A stretch of 64,000 nucleotides of DNA from Oscillospiraceae bacterium. GTDB lineage: Bacteria; Bacillota; Clostridia; Oscillospirales; Oscillospiraceae. The stretch lies in NCBI GenBank assembly GCA_022804995.1, contig JAAWUC010000001.1:1-64000 (forward strand). Reading direction: 5' to 3'. The notes under the pieces were generated by a model. It was not told the origin of the DNA, ran no database searches, and worked only from the letters and a program-made list of their open reading frames with translations. Position numbers and translations under genes: made by a program. Below are positions 34,199-43,308 of this stretch, one piece after another; position 1 is the first letter of the stretch; each line of letters opens with the position of its first letter.

Positions 34199-35500
34199 TC
34201 AGCTCACAATACGCCGCAGCTGGCTGAGGCTTTCCTCATAGCTAAAGGCCTCGTTGATGCCCTGGGTCAAAAATTGGTTGATGGCGTCCATCTTTTTCAG
34301 CGCATGGTCCAGCTTGGGGTTACTCCCAGGCTTGTAAGCGCCGATGGACACCAGATCCGCGTTTTTCTCATAGACGCTCATGATATCCCGCAGCTTTCCG
34401 GCCAAGTCCCTGTGCTCCGGCGAAACAATCTCCACCATCAGCCGGGAGATGCTGGCCCCCACGTCGATAGCGGGGAAGTGGTTGGCGTTGGCCAGCTGCC
34501 GGGAGAGAACGATGTGCCCGTCCAGAATGCCCCGGACCGTATCGGCGATGGGCTCGTTGGTGTCGTCGCCCTCCACCAGGACCGTGTAGACTCCGGTGAT
34601 GGAGCCCTTCTCAAAATTCCCGCTCCGCTCCAGAAGCTTGGGCATCTCGGCGTACATGGAGGGGGTATACCCTCTTGCCACCGGGGGCTCGCCGATCGCC
34701 AGACCGATCTCCCGCTGGGCCATGGCGAACCGGGTCAGGGAGTCCATCATCAGCAATACATCATAGCCCTGGTCCCGGAAGTACTCGGCAATGCTGGTAG
34801 CCACGCTGGGGCACTTCATGCGCAGCATGGCCGGCTGGTCGGAGGTGGCTACCACCAGAATGGAGCGGCGCATCCCTTCCTCCCCCAGGTCCTTCTGAAT
34901 GAACTCCAGAACCTCCCGTCCACGCTCGCCCACCAGGGCGATGACGTTGATGTCCGCCTTGACGTTCTTGGCGATCATGCCCAGCAGGGTGGACTTGCCC
35001 ACGCCGGAGCCGGCGAAGATACCGATACGCTGGCCCTTGCCAATGGTCAGCAGGCTGTCAATGGCTTTCACCCCGAACTCCATCCGCTCCCGGATGGGGG
35101 GCCGGGCCATGGGGTTTATGTAGCCGGAGTCGATAGAGAAGGAGTCCCCCCGGCCGAAATCCTCCTTCCCGTCGATGGGCTGTCCCAGGGCGTTGATAAC
35201 CCTGCCCCGCAGAAAGGACCCAACCGGCAGCGTCAGCCGCTTGCCGGTGTTTCGGACAAAATTGCCCGCAGAGATGCCGCTCATATTGGCATAGGGCATG
35301 AGCAGGATGTGGTCGTTCTTGAACCCTACCACCTCCGCCGGAACCTGACCGCCGGACTCGTTTGAGTAGATCCGGCAGATATCTCCGATAGCGGCCCTGC
35401 CGCCGGAGGCCTCAATGGACATGCCCACGATATTTTCAATCTTCCCGGTGCGGCTCATGGTTTCCGCCGACCGGATGGATGGGATCAGTTCCCGAAACAT
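34199..35500 (-). CDS. fliI: Flagellum-specific ATPase FliI
   Basis: 433 residues. Walker A GIFAGSGVGKST, Walker B region VLLMMDSLTRFA, and QREIGLAIGEPPVARGYTPS are typical. Resembles the F1 beta subunit; energises loading of substrates at the export gate. ATG with GGGAG 5 nt upstream. Confidence 0.97.
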   Translation of the reverse strand: MFRELIPSIRSAETMSRTGKIENIVGMSIEASGGRAAIGDICRIYSNESGGQVPAEVVGFKNDHILLMPYANMSGISAGNFVRNTGKRLTLPVGSFLRGRVINALGQPIDGKEDFGRGDSFSIDSGYINPMARPPIRERMEFGVKAIDSLLTIGKGQRIGIFAGSGVGKSTLLGMIAKNVKADINVIALVGERGREVLEFIQKDLGEEGMRRSILVVATSDQPAMLRMKCPSVATSIAEYFRDQGYDVLLMMDSLTRFAMAQREIGLAIGEPPVARGYTPSMYAEMPKLLERSGNFEKGSITGVYTVLVEGDDTNEPIADTVRGILDGHIVLSRQLANANHFPAIDVGASISRLMVEIVSPEHRDLAGKLRDIMSVYEKNADLVSIGAYKPGSNPKLDHALKKMDAINQFLTQGINEAFSYEESLSQLRRIVS

Positions 35501-35516
35501 GCGCTCTCCCTTCCCG

Positions 35517-36413
35517 TCAGAACCGCATCCCCATCTGGTCCCGCAACAAATCCCGGATGTTGGACATCTGGGTGGAGACGCTGGCGTCGATGATCTCCTC
35601 CGGCGTCTCGATGATGCAGGTGCCGTCCTCGCCGTCCCCCATGGGGATGAGCTTGATATGCTGGCTGAGGGCCCCCAGCGCTGTGGTCAGAGCCGGGGTG
35701 ATCTGCGCCGCCCCTCTGGCGTCACAGCCGGAGATGTAGATGTGGACCCACTCCTGACGCTTGAGCCGCTCGGTGGCGGTCTGAATCATCCGCACAATCA
35801 CCTCGCTGCTGCTGCGCAGGCTCACCCGCACCACCTTCTCCGCCACGGCGATGCACAGATCCAGCATCTCGTCCCGGGTCTGGAGGAGCATCTCCTCCTT
35901 GGCCAGTGTGGCCTTCTCCAGGAAGGCGCGGACCTCCTCCTCCAGGCGCTGTGCCACAGCCTCCCGATCCCGGATCGCGTCCTCCACGGCCCGTGCGGCG
36001 CCCTGGGCGTAGCCCTCCCGGTAGCCCTCGTCCCGCGCACCGGCCCGGATGTCCTCCAGCTCCTGCTGGGCGGTTTCCCGGGCCCTGGCGAGCACCGACT
36101 CCGCCTCCTCCCGGGCCTCCTTGAGAATCAGCTCGGCCTGGAGCTGGGCGTAGCGCACCGGCTCGCCGCTGTCCGGCGCCGGAGGAGGGGCGCTCACCGC
36201 CTCCTCCCCGGTCTCCGGCTCCTCCTCCCGGACGTCAAAGCCCTCCGAAGGAGGCGCGGCGGGAGCGGTCAACTCCTCCTGGAGCGCCCCGCCCGCAGCC
36301 TCCCCCTCCTCCTCGTCAAAGAGGGGGAGATCAGCCATCTCAATGCTCTTAGCCTCGGGGAAGACGTAGGGATCCGCCTTGGGGTTGAGGAATCCTTTGA
36401 ATATATTAGGCAA
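35517..36413 (-). CDS. fliH: Flagellar assembly protein FliH
   Basis: 298 residues; TTG start with AAGGA 8 nt upstream, overlapping the fliG stop by 8 nt. Acidic Pro/Glu-rich N-terminus, a long coiled coil with Ala/Gly heptads (GARDEGYREGYAQGAARA), and a globular C-terminus like the F-type delta subunit. Regulates FliI. Confidence 0.92.
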   Translation of the reverse strand: MPNIFKGFLNPKADPYVFPEAKSIEMADLPLFDEEEGEAAGGALQEELTAPAAPPSEGFDVREEEPETGEEAVSAPPPAPDSGEPVRYAQLQAELILKEAREEAESVLARARETAQQELEDIRAGARDEGYREGYAQGAARAVEDAIRDREAVAQRLEEEVRAFLEKATLAKEEMLLQTRDEMLDLCIAVAEKVVRVSLRSSSEVIVRMIQTATERLKRQEWVHIYISGCDARGAAQITPALTTALGALSQHIKLIPMGDGEDGTCIIETPEEIIDASVSTQMSNIRDLLRDQMGMRF

Positions 36414-37422
36414 TGATATCGTCCTTTCCGCCCTTCAGGATGACGATCTCGTTCCGCTCCTCCAGGTCGCGGATGACGCCCACGATGCGCTGCTGGGCGT
36501 CCTCCACGTCCTTCATACGGACATTGGTTGTAATCTCCAGATCGTCCCGGATGGTTTCGGACATACGGCTGGACATGTTGGCAAACAGCTTGTTGGCCAC
36601 CTCGCTGTTGGCGGCCTTGAGGGCCAGGACCACGTCCCGCTGGTCGCAGTTGGCCAGCACCCGCTGCACCGCCCGGTCGTCCAGGGTGATGATGTCCTCG
36701 AACACGAACATCCGCTTGCGGATCTCGTCGGCCAGCTCCTGGTTGTTGACGCCCAGACGGTCGAAGATGGCCTTCTCGCTGGAGCGGTCCAGGTTGTTCA
36801 TGATGCCGGCCACATAGTCGATGCCGCCCAGCTTGACATTGGAGCTGGTGATGATATTGGAGAACTTCCGCTCCATCTCCCGCTCGATGATCTTGATGGT
36901 GTTGGGGGATGCGCTCTCCATGGTGGCGATAGCCTCCACCACCTTGACCTGCCGCTGGGGGGAGAGCTGCTCGATGACGCCCGCGGCCTTGTCCGGGTCC
37001 ACATAGGAGAGGACCAGGGCGATGGTCTGGGGACGCTCGTTCTGGAGGGCGGAAAAGAGGTTCTTCACATCCGCCTTGTCCAGGAAGGCGAACTCCCGGT
37101 TCTTCAGGCTCTTGGTCACCTTCTCCAGCAGGGAGAGGGCCGTCTGACTGCCGAAGGCCTTCTCCAGCACCGCCTTCGCGTACTCCAGGCCGCCCTCGGT
37201 AACGGCCTTGTTGGTCATGCAGTTCTGGTAGAACTCGGTGAGCACCTCCTCGGTGGTCTCCGAGTCCAGCATTCCCAGCCGGGCCACCTCCAGGGTGAGG
37301 AGCTCAATATCCTCCGGCTCCATGAACTGGTAGAGCTGAGACGCCTTATCCGCCCCCAAGGAGACAATGACCGCCGCCGCCTTCTGGGGGAAGCTGAGCG
37401 AAACCTTGGCCTCACCTGCCAT
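36406..37422 (-). CDS. fliG: Flagellar motor switch protein FliG
   Basis: 338 residues from the second Met (37422; AGAGG 6 nt upstream). N-terminal FliF-binding domain, armadillo middle domain (NERPQTIALVLSYVDP) and C-terminal torque helix with charged residues (MFVFEDIITLDDRAVQRVL). Overlaps fliF by 11 nt. Confidence 0.97.
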   Translation of the reverse strand: MAGEAKVSLSFPQKAAAVIVSLGADKASQLYQFMEPEDIELLTLEVARLGMLDSETTEEVLTEFYQNCMTNKAVTEGGLEYAKAVLEKAFGSQTALSLLEKVTKSLKNREFAFLDKADVKNLFSALQNERPQTIALVLSYVDPDKAAGVIEQLSPQRQVKVVEAIATMESASPNTIKIIEREMERKFSNIITSSNVKLGGIDYVAGIMNNLDRSSEKAIFDRLGVNNQELADEIRKRMFVFEDIITLDDRAVQRVLANCDQRDVVLALKAANSEVANKLFANMSSRMSETIRDDLEITTNVRMKDVEDAQQRIVGVIRDLEERNEIVILKGGKDDIIA

Positions 37423-39079
37423 TGCCATCCTCCTCTCTCAGCCAGTTCTTGAGCATCTGCGCGGCAATCTCCGGGTTGTTCTGGGCGAACTGCCGGACTG
37501 TCTTGCGCAGCTCCAAGCTCTTCTCGGTGTTGATCTCCATGATATCCGCGCCGGTCATGGGCGGGCCCTCTCCGGGCTGGCCCTCCGCGCCGATTGGCTG
37601 GAACTCGCCTGCGGCCTGCTCCGCCGCGGCGGCTTCCGCCTCCGCCAGAGCCTGCTCCTCCGCCAGCTGCTGTGCCTTCTTCTTTCTCCGGCCCCGCAGG
37701 ACAAGGATCAGCACCAGCAGCAGCACCAGCAGAGCGATGCCTCCGATAATGATGAAGGGCAGCATATCCGGTGTGATAGCCAGCCACGGCGTCACAATAT
37801 CATCTGCTGTCTCGCTGTCCGCGAAGGGCGCGATCAGCACGGACACCCGCTCCTGGGGCTCCTCGCCGCCGATACCGGCGGCACGGGCCACGTGGCCTCG
37901 CAGATCCAGCAGCTCCACCGAGTTGGCGGTGGGTGCGTTCTGGTTGATGGTGACGGCCACGGACACATCCGTGATGGTGCCGGCCACCACCTCAATCTGC
38001 TCCTTGCTCTCGTCAATCTTGTTGTCCCGGCTTCCGGACTGGCCGGCTACGTTCTCGTCTCCATTTACCTGGAGCTCGCCGCCCACGTAGGTGGGAAGAT
38101 CGGAGTTGCTGGTGGTGCCTACCACGCCGCCCACCGGGTTCTCGCCGTCCCGGCCGACATAGTAGAGCCACTCCTCCCGGCCGATGAGCCCGCCGTTTTC
38201 GTAGGAGCCCTCCGGCTGGTGGTAGGTGGTGTTCTCTATGTAGCGGCGGTTGATATCGATGGTGGTATTCACCGCCACCCGCACATTCCCGGATCCGTAG
38301 ATGCTCTCCAGCACCTGCATCACATTGGTGCGGATAAGGTTATTGTAATACTGCTCCCGCTGGAGCTTGAGCTGGCTGGCGTCTGTGAGCTCACCCAGCC
38401 CCCCCGCGTCCAGGCCGTAGGGGTTGCCCTTGGTATCCGACAGGCTGATGTTCTCAATGGACAGCCCCTGGATGGCGTGGGCCACCACGTTGCGGATGGA
38501 GGTGGCCGTCTTTTCGGAGAGCATGTCGCCGCCGGCCAGCTCCACCACCACCGTCGCCGAGCTGGCGGCGGGCTCGTTCTCAAAAACGTAGGTCCGCTCC
38601 TCCCCCAGGTTCAGGTTCACGTCGGCGTCCCGGACCTCGTCAAAGCTCCGGATGGTGGCCTCCAGCCGCTCCTGCACGGCGATAAGCCATGTGGTGGCCG
38701 CCTGGGAGCTGGTGGTCATGGCCCCCACGTTCTCGAACCAGGTGCTGTACAGGGACCCATCCTTGGGGTACCCCGCCTGCACCAGCCGAGCGGTCGCGAT
38801 ATCCCGCTGATCGGCCCGGACGTAGATGGTGTCCCCCTCCAGGCGGTAGTCCCTGAAGCCGTCCTCGTCCAGCTTGCTCATAATGGCGGACGCCTCTGTG
38901 CTGGAAAGGTTGGTAAACAGCGTCTCATAGGGCTGGCCGCTGCTCCACATGGCCAGAGCCGCGATGGCCGCGATGACCAGCACCACCGTCACGCCCAGCA
39001 GGACGCGGACCTTCATGCTCATATTTTTGAAGAAATCCTTGACCTTCTGCCAGAATTCCTTCACCTTTGTCGTATCCAA
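37412..39079 (-). CDS. fliF: MS-ring protein FliF
   Basis: 555 residues, TTG start after a GGGGGGA stretch. Two membrane helices (about 22-42 and 440-462) flank the ring-building region with the YscJ/FliF motif; the cytoplasmic tail (about 500-555) binds FliG. First structure of the flagellum to assemble. Confidence 0.96.
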   Translation of the reverse strand: MDTTKVKEFWQKVKDFFKNMSMKVRVLLGVTVVLVIAAIAALAMWSSGQPYETLFTNLSSTEASAIMSKLDEDGFRDYRLEGDTIYVRADQRDIATARLVQAGYPKDGSLYSTWFENVGAMTTSSQAATTWLIAVQERLEATIRSFDEVRDADVNLNLGEERTYVFENEPAASSATVVVELAGGDMLSEKTATSIRNVVAHAIQGLSIENISLSDTKGNPYGLDAGGLGELTDASQLKLQREQYYNNLIRTNVMQVLESIYGSGNVRVAVNTTIDINRRYIENTTYHQPEGSYENGGLIGREEWLYYVGRDGENPVGGVVGTTSNSDLPTYVGGELQVNGDENVAGQSGSRDNKIDESKEQIEVVAGTITDVSVAVTINQNAPTANSVELLDLRGHVARAAGIGGEEPQERVSVLIAPFADSETADDIVTPWLAITPDMLPFIIIGGIALLVLLLVLILVLRGRRKKKAQQLAEEQALAEAEAAAAEQAAGEFQPIGAEGQPGEGPPMTGADIMEINTEKSLELRKTVRQFAQNNPEIAAQMLKNWLREEDGNGR

Positions 39080-39119
39080 ACCGATCCCCCCCGGCCTCTC
39101 AAGTCAATCCACCTCACAC

Positions 39120-39428
39120 CTACAGGCTCATACGGGAGAGCTCGCTGTACGCGTTCAGCGCCTTTTCGCGCAGCTGCACCAGCACTGACATGCTCACCTG
39201 GCCCTTGTAGAGATCCAGCATCAGCTGGGCGGGGTTGTCCATCTGCCCGGTGGAGAGCAGGTACTCCTGCTTGGCGATGGTGTCCTCGCTCTCCCGGACG
39301 TTATCAATGGCGGTCTGGAAGATCTCCCCAAAGAGGGAGCCGCCCCCCTCCTTTTTCTCCGCCGCAGCCGCCCCGCGGCTGGGGAATACCTCCCACAGAG
39401 GTGAAATCGCCTGTACATTCGCGCTCAT
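39120..39428 (-). CDS. fliE: Basal-body protein FliE
   Basis: 102 residues; the C-terminal half QEYLLSTGQMDNPAQLMLDL..AQ-type pattern and KALNAYSELSRMSL identify it. It joins the MS ring to the rod. AAGGAGG-like site 9 nt upstream. Confidence 0.94.
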   Translation of the reverse strand: MSANVQAISPLWEVFPSRGAAAAEKKEGGGSLFGEIFQTAIDNVRESEDTIAKQEYLLSTGQMDNPAQLMLDLYKGQVSMSVLVQLREKALNAYSELSRMSL

Positions 39429-39474
39429 GGCACGTTACCTCCTCGTCTTAGTGCGCGGCCCGCCGCGCCGTTTC

Positions 39475-39942
39475 TTACCGTCCGATCTCCAGTCCGCTGG
39501 AGATGACGGATTTGAGGACATTGAAAGCGGTCACGTTGGCGGAGTAGGCCTGACTGGCGGCCATCGCGTCTGTGATCTCCTTGACCAGATCCACATTGGG
39601 CAGCTCCACGTAGCCCTCCTCGTTGGCGTCGGGGTCCGTGGGGTCGTACTTGAGCTTGAAGTCGGAGGGGTCCTCCCCAATCTCCACCACCCGGACGCCG
39701 CCGGTGTTGCTGGCCCGCAGGTTGCTCACCGGCGCCTTCCCCATGGCGGCGGCCATGGCGTCCCGAAAGCTGGTCCGCCCCTGCTCCGCCTGGAACACCG
39801 TCACCTTCCGGCGGTAGGGCCCCTCGCCGTCCGCGACGCGGGTGGTGTTGATATTGGTGACGTTCTCACTGATCACGTCCAGCCGCAGCTGCTGGGCCGT
39901 GAAGCCGGAGCCGATGATATTGACTGTGCTGAGAAATGCCAT
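39475..39942 (-). CDS. flgC: Proximal rod protein FlgC
   Basis: 155 residues: LRLDVISENVTNINTTRVADG near the N-terminus and YVELPNVDLVKEITDAM-type ending are characteristic. Exported rod subunit, between flgB and fliE. Confidence 0.95.
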   Translation of the reverse strand: MAFLSTVNIIGSGFTAQQLRLDVISENVTNINTTRVADGEGPYRRKVTVFQAEQGRTSFRDAMAAAMGKAPVSNLRASNTGGVRVVEIGEDPSDFKLKYDPTDPDANEEGYVELPNVDLVKEITDAMAASQAYSANVTAFNVLKSVISSGLEIGR

Positions 39943-40052
39943 TTGCCGTGACCTCCTTGGTTCTCATTCTTCTCTCCATCTGGGCCGGGACTCCCCCGGA
40001 CAGGTCCCCCCCTATTGTTTATTCACAAGGGCCGGAGCGCAGACCTGTTTCT

Positions 40053-40445
40053 TTACTGGCCCCGGATCGCCATCAGCAGCCGGGAGATATCGCTGCTCAT
40101 GGCCCGATAGGTGTGCTGGAGCTGATATGCGTTGCGCACCAGCTCCACTGATTGTTCCGCCACATTGACGCCGTTCCCATCCATGCGGGTGGTCTCCTCC
40201 TCGGCCACGCGGACCGTGGGGGCGGAACAGCTCAGGGCGCTGCGCATAGCGGCCACAGAGCCCTCCCCCCGGGCGGCGGCCTGCAGACTGTTCCGCAGGG
40301 CCTCCTCGAAGGTGACGTATTTGGTTTTATAGTTGGGCGTCTCCGCGTTAACAATATTATCCGATATAACCGTCTGTTTTGTCCACTGGAAATTCATGGA
40401 ACGCTGGAGCATCAGCATTGTATTGCTGGTAAGAAAATCCGACAT
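40053..40445 (-). CDS. flgB: Proximal rod protein FlgB
   Basis: 130 residues from MSDFLTSNTM at 40445, GAAGGAG 6 nt upstream. MNFQWTKQTVISDNIVNAETPNYKTK is the rod signature (first part only needed). First gene of the fla/che run, directly after a strong sigma-A promoter. Confidence 0.95.
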   Translation of the reverse strand: MSDFLTSNTMLMLQRSMNFQWTKQTVISDNIVNAETPNYKTKYVTFEEALRNSLQAAARGEGSVAAMRSALSCSAPTVRVAEEETTRMDGNGVNVAEQSVELVRNAYQLQHTYRAMSSDISRLLMAIRGQ

Positions 40446-40494
40446 AATTCGCTCCTTCACCGGCGCTGAAATTTTCTGCGTGTCATTTTGATTT

Positions 40495-40523
40495 ATTATA
40501 ATACGTTTTTCCCCTCAAAGCAA
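40495..40523 (-). promoter_or_regulatory. Sigma-A promoter of the main fla/che operon
   Basis: Minus strand TTGCTT, 17 nt, perfect TATAAT, 50 nt before flgB, in an AT-rich gap of 255 nt that is unlike the GC-rich surroundings. If read through, it would feed up to 27 kb to the terminator at 13103-13145. Confidence 0.85.
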
Positions 40524-40700
40524 GTAGAATTTCCATTATCAGCAAAAAAGACTATTGCGTGAAAAAAACTCCCGCCTATTTTATCATTTTGCCGAAAACC
40601 ATCTTTTTCCTGGTAAGAATATACCGTCCTGTTTTTTCCAGCCCTTCCAACAAGCGGAAAAGCCACAGACTCCAGAATATGAAGCCTGCGGCTGAAATAT

Positions 40701-40952
40701 TCATTTCTCCGGCTTTCTGTCCCCCGAACCGCCGCTCTGGAGCATATCCAGCAGAGCCAGCGGCGAGGCCCCCTCCCCGGCGGCCTCCCGGTTGGTGTCC
40801 GCCGCGCTGCGCAGCTCGGCGCGCAGAATGGACACGCTCTTGGGCGCCTCAATAGCTAAACGCACCCGTCCGGCCTCCACCGAGAGAACAGAAATCTCCA
40901 CGTCCTCCCCGATGAGCAGGGACTCCCCCACCTTCCGCTGGAGAATCAGCAT
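40701..40952 (-). CDS. csrA: Carbon storage regulator CsrA
   Basis: 83 residues: [20 protein letters not shown] and [19 protein letters not shown] are nearly invariant in CsrA. The family binds GGA-containing leaders, classically flagellin mRNA. The tail is about 15 residues longer than usual. Overlaps fliW by 7 nt, the standard antagonist pair. Confidence 0.96.
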   Translation of the reverse strand: MLILQRKVGESLLIGEDVEISVLSVEAGRVRLAIEAPKSVSILRAELRSAADTNREAAGEGASPLALLDMLQSGGSGDRKPEK

Positions 40953-41419
40953 GGCGCACCGCCCTCCCCGTCCCCAAACTCCGAGAGGCGGTGGTGCATC
41001 TGGTACTCCCCGCTCTCCAGGATCACCTGGACCGCCTGGCGGGTGCGGGGGTTAATGACCACCGGGCAGCGCAGATTCACCGTGCTCTCCCCCACCGGCT
41101 GGCGCACCACGCACAGGGTATAAAAGCACAGCTCCTCAATTCTCTCCGCCCCCAGCGAGCGCAGCTCCCCCTGCGGCAGGGCGGGGTGGTAGTCGTGGCG
41201 GAGGGAGAAGGGGTCCATGGCCACAAAGGCCAGCTGCGGCGCCGCCGCGCTCTGAAAGCACAGCAGGCTGCCGCCGCTGCCCTCGAAGGGCAGCAGATAG
41301 AACTCCTTCTCCTCCTCAAATCCGAAGAGGCCGTTGGGAAAGTGAAGCGCCTCCTCCGGAGCGCACTCCACCTCTCCGAAATACTTTGTTCGCAGCAGCA
41401 CCGCTTTTCCTCCTGTCAT
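40946..41419 (-). CDS. fliW: CsrA antagonist FliW
   Basis: 157 residues with [21 protein letters not shown] and [21 protein letters not shown], family signatures. FliW sequesters CsrA until flagellin titrates it away, giving homeostasis. Overlaps both neighbours. Confidence 0.95.
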   Translation of the reverse strand: MTGGKAVLLRTKYFGEVECAPEEALHFPNGLFGFEEEKEFYLLPFEGSGGSLLCFQSAAAPQLAFVAMDPFSLRHDYHPALPQGELRSLGAERIEELCFYTLCVVRQPVGESTVNLRCPVVINPRTRQAVQVILESGEYQMHHRLSEFGDGEGGAPC

Positions 41420-42024
41420 CCCTTCACGTCCACGGGCTCATAGTTGGGGTCCGCAGAGGGGGGCACGTAGATGGGGCCTCCGATATACTTGATGATGACC
41501 TCCGGCCGCTGGGTGACGGTGAGCTCCACGTCGCCGGGGGTGAACTTGAAGTCCCCCTGGCCGAACTTCCAGTCGAAGTTGAGCTTATCCATCTCGTAGC
41601 GGATGTTCATCTCCCCCACATCCCAAGTGATCTCCGGCCCCACGGAGGGCAGGAAGTCCATGCCCAGCTCCCGTGACAGAGGCTTATCCATGGTCTGGCG
41701 GGCGAACTTGGTGATGACCTCCTCCCCCAGCTTGGTTTCCATCATCAGCTTTCCCTGCTGGGCGTAGGCGGCGGTGGCCTGATAGGCCGTCTGCCGGCCC
41801 TTCTGGGCGCTCTGCTCAATGCTGCGCACAGCGGTGGGGGTGACGGAGTTGCGGGCCTCGAAGGTGTCGATGTTCACTCGGATGGGCTTGGACTTGATCT
41901 CCAGCCCGCCCTTGTCCCGCTTGATCTCCATCTCTACGGTGCCTCTGGCATATTCCAGCTTGGCGTTGGTGGTCTTCATCTCAATCTGGATGGGGACCGT
42001 TGTAATCTCAATCAGTGGCTTCAT
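41416..42024 (-). CDS. DUF6470 (YviE-like) protein
   Basis: 202 residues starting MKPLIEITTVPIQIEMKT, the DUF6470 pattern found between flgL and fliW in Firmicutes. Beta-rich with a central amphipathic Gln/Ala region. No membrane segment. Role unknown. Overlaps fliW by 4 nt. Confidence 0.85.
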   Translation of the reverse strand: MKPLIEITTVPIQIEMKTTNAKLEYARGTVEMEIKRDKGGLEIKSKPIRVNIDTFEARNSVTPTAVRSIEQSAQKGRQTAYQATAAYAQQGKLMMETKLGEEVITKFARQTMDKPLSRELGMDFLPSVGPEITWDVGEMNIRYEMDKLNFDWKFGQGDFKFTPGDVELTVTQRPEVIIKYIGGPIYVPPSADPNYEPVDVKG

Positions 42025-42099
42025 TGTGTGAAAAACGCTCCCTTCTGCAAAATTTCAGAGGCATCCGTGCCCTCTCCATCACACAACCGCTGGGAAAAC

Positions 42100-43275
42100 T
42101 CAGCGCATGTAGTCGATCAGCGACTCCGACAGAAGCTGGGTTCCGATTTTCAGCGCCGCGTTGTAGACGGTGTAGTTGTACAGGAACTCCGAAATCGCGT
42201 CTGCCTCGTCCACATGCTCAATATTGTACCGCTCCTCCTGGAGGACGTCGGCCTGGTCCTCCAGCCGGGTCTGGTTGCTCTTGAGGAACTTGCCCTTGGT
42301 GTCGATGCTGGTGTGCTGGTTGCTCAGCTCCGAGACGGCGTCCTGGAGCTTGCGCAGCAGGCGGTCGGCGGTCTCCTGGTCCGCGCTTCCGTTCTCCCAC
42401 TCTCCGCTCTCGGCGTCGCAGCGGGAGAGCAGATCGCCTATCTTCTTCATGATCATGACCACGTTCTTGGGGTCCCCGTCCTCGTCCATGCCGTACCCCA
42501 GTATATTGATCCCCGGCAGAGAGGTGTCAAAGGCGGTGCCCTTAATGACCTCGCCATCCTCGTTCTCCTTCATGCCCATGCCCAGATCCACGTAGGTGGT
42601 CTCCTTGGACATCTTCTCCAGCTTCTTCAGGTCCGTCTGGTCCTTGTAGTACGCGGCCCAAGCCTTCTCATCCTCCGTCGCGTTCTCAAGCTGCTCCGCC
42701 GTAGGCTCCGGGATGCCGTAGCTGTTCTTTTCCCAGCCGGTGGGCTCCGGGCTGTTGAGGGGCCGGCCCACGGTTCCTGCGTTGACGTTCACCCCACGGT
42801 AGTAGAGGGTCTTCATATCCTCGCTCCAGGTGAAGGGGGCGTTGAGCCCGTCCGCGCCGGAGAAGACGAAGTGCTCGCCGTACTTGGCGCCGTTTATGGT
42901 CTGGATGATGGACTCCCCCAGATCCTTCATCTCCTGGCCCAGGGGCTGGCGGCCGGACGCGGTGGCGCTGTTCTCGCCACGGATAGCGGCCTCGATGCCG
43001 CCCAGGGACATCTTGTTCCGGGCGGTGTCCACGGCGGTCCAGGCCATGGAGAGGCGGCTGTAGGTGTCCTTGGTGTTTTTGAGATAGCTGTCGTTGTTGA
43101 TCATGGCCCGGCGCACACGCCACGCCTGCGCGGCTGCGGCGGGGTCCTCCGCGGCGCTGTGGAATTTGCGGCCGGTCTGCACCTTCAGGGCGGAATCGCT
43201 GAACTTCTTGGTGCTGTTGCCCAGGTTGAACCGGTATGTGTTCATCATCATGTTGGTGGTGATGCGGAATCCCAT
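42100..43275 (-). CDS. flgL: Hook-filament junction protein FlgL
   Basis: 391 residues with flagellin-like ends: MGFRITTNMMMNTYRFNL and, near the C-terminus, a coiled coil ending NAALKIGTQLLSESLIDYMR. Second junction protein between hook and filament. 33 nt after flgK. Confidence 0.94.
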   Translation of the reverse strand: MGFRITTNMMMNTYRFNLGNSTKKFSDSALKVQTGRKFHSAAEDPAAAAQAWRVRRAMINNDSYLKNTKDTYSRLSMAWTAVDTARNKMSLGGIEAAIRGENSATASGRQPLGQEMKDLGESIIQTINGAKYGEHFVFSGADGLNAPFTWSEDMKTLYYRGVNVNAGTVGRPLNSPEPTGWEKNSYGIPEPTAEQLENATEDEKAWAAYYKDQTDLKKLEKMSKETTYVDLGMGMKENEDGEVIKGTAFDTSLPGINILGYGMDEDGDPKNVVMIMKKIGDLLSRCDAESGEWENGSADQETADRLLRKLQDAVSELSNQHTSIDTKGKFLKSNQTRLEDQADVLQEERYNIEHVDEADAISEFLYNYTVYNAALKIGTQLLSESLIDYMR

Positions 43276-43308
43276 ATCTGTGCCTCCTTAATTACAGTCT
43301 ATGCTTCG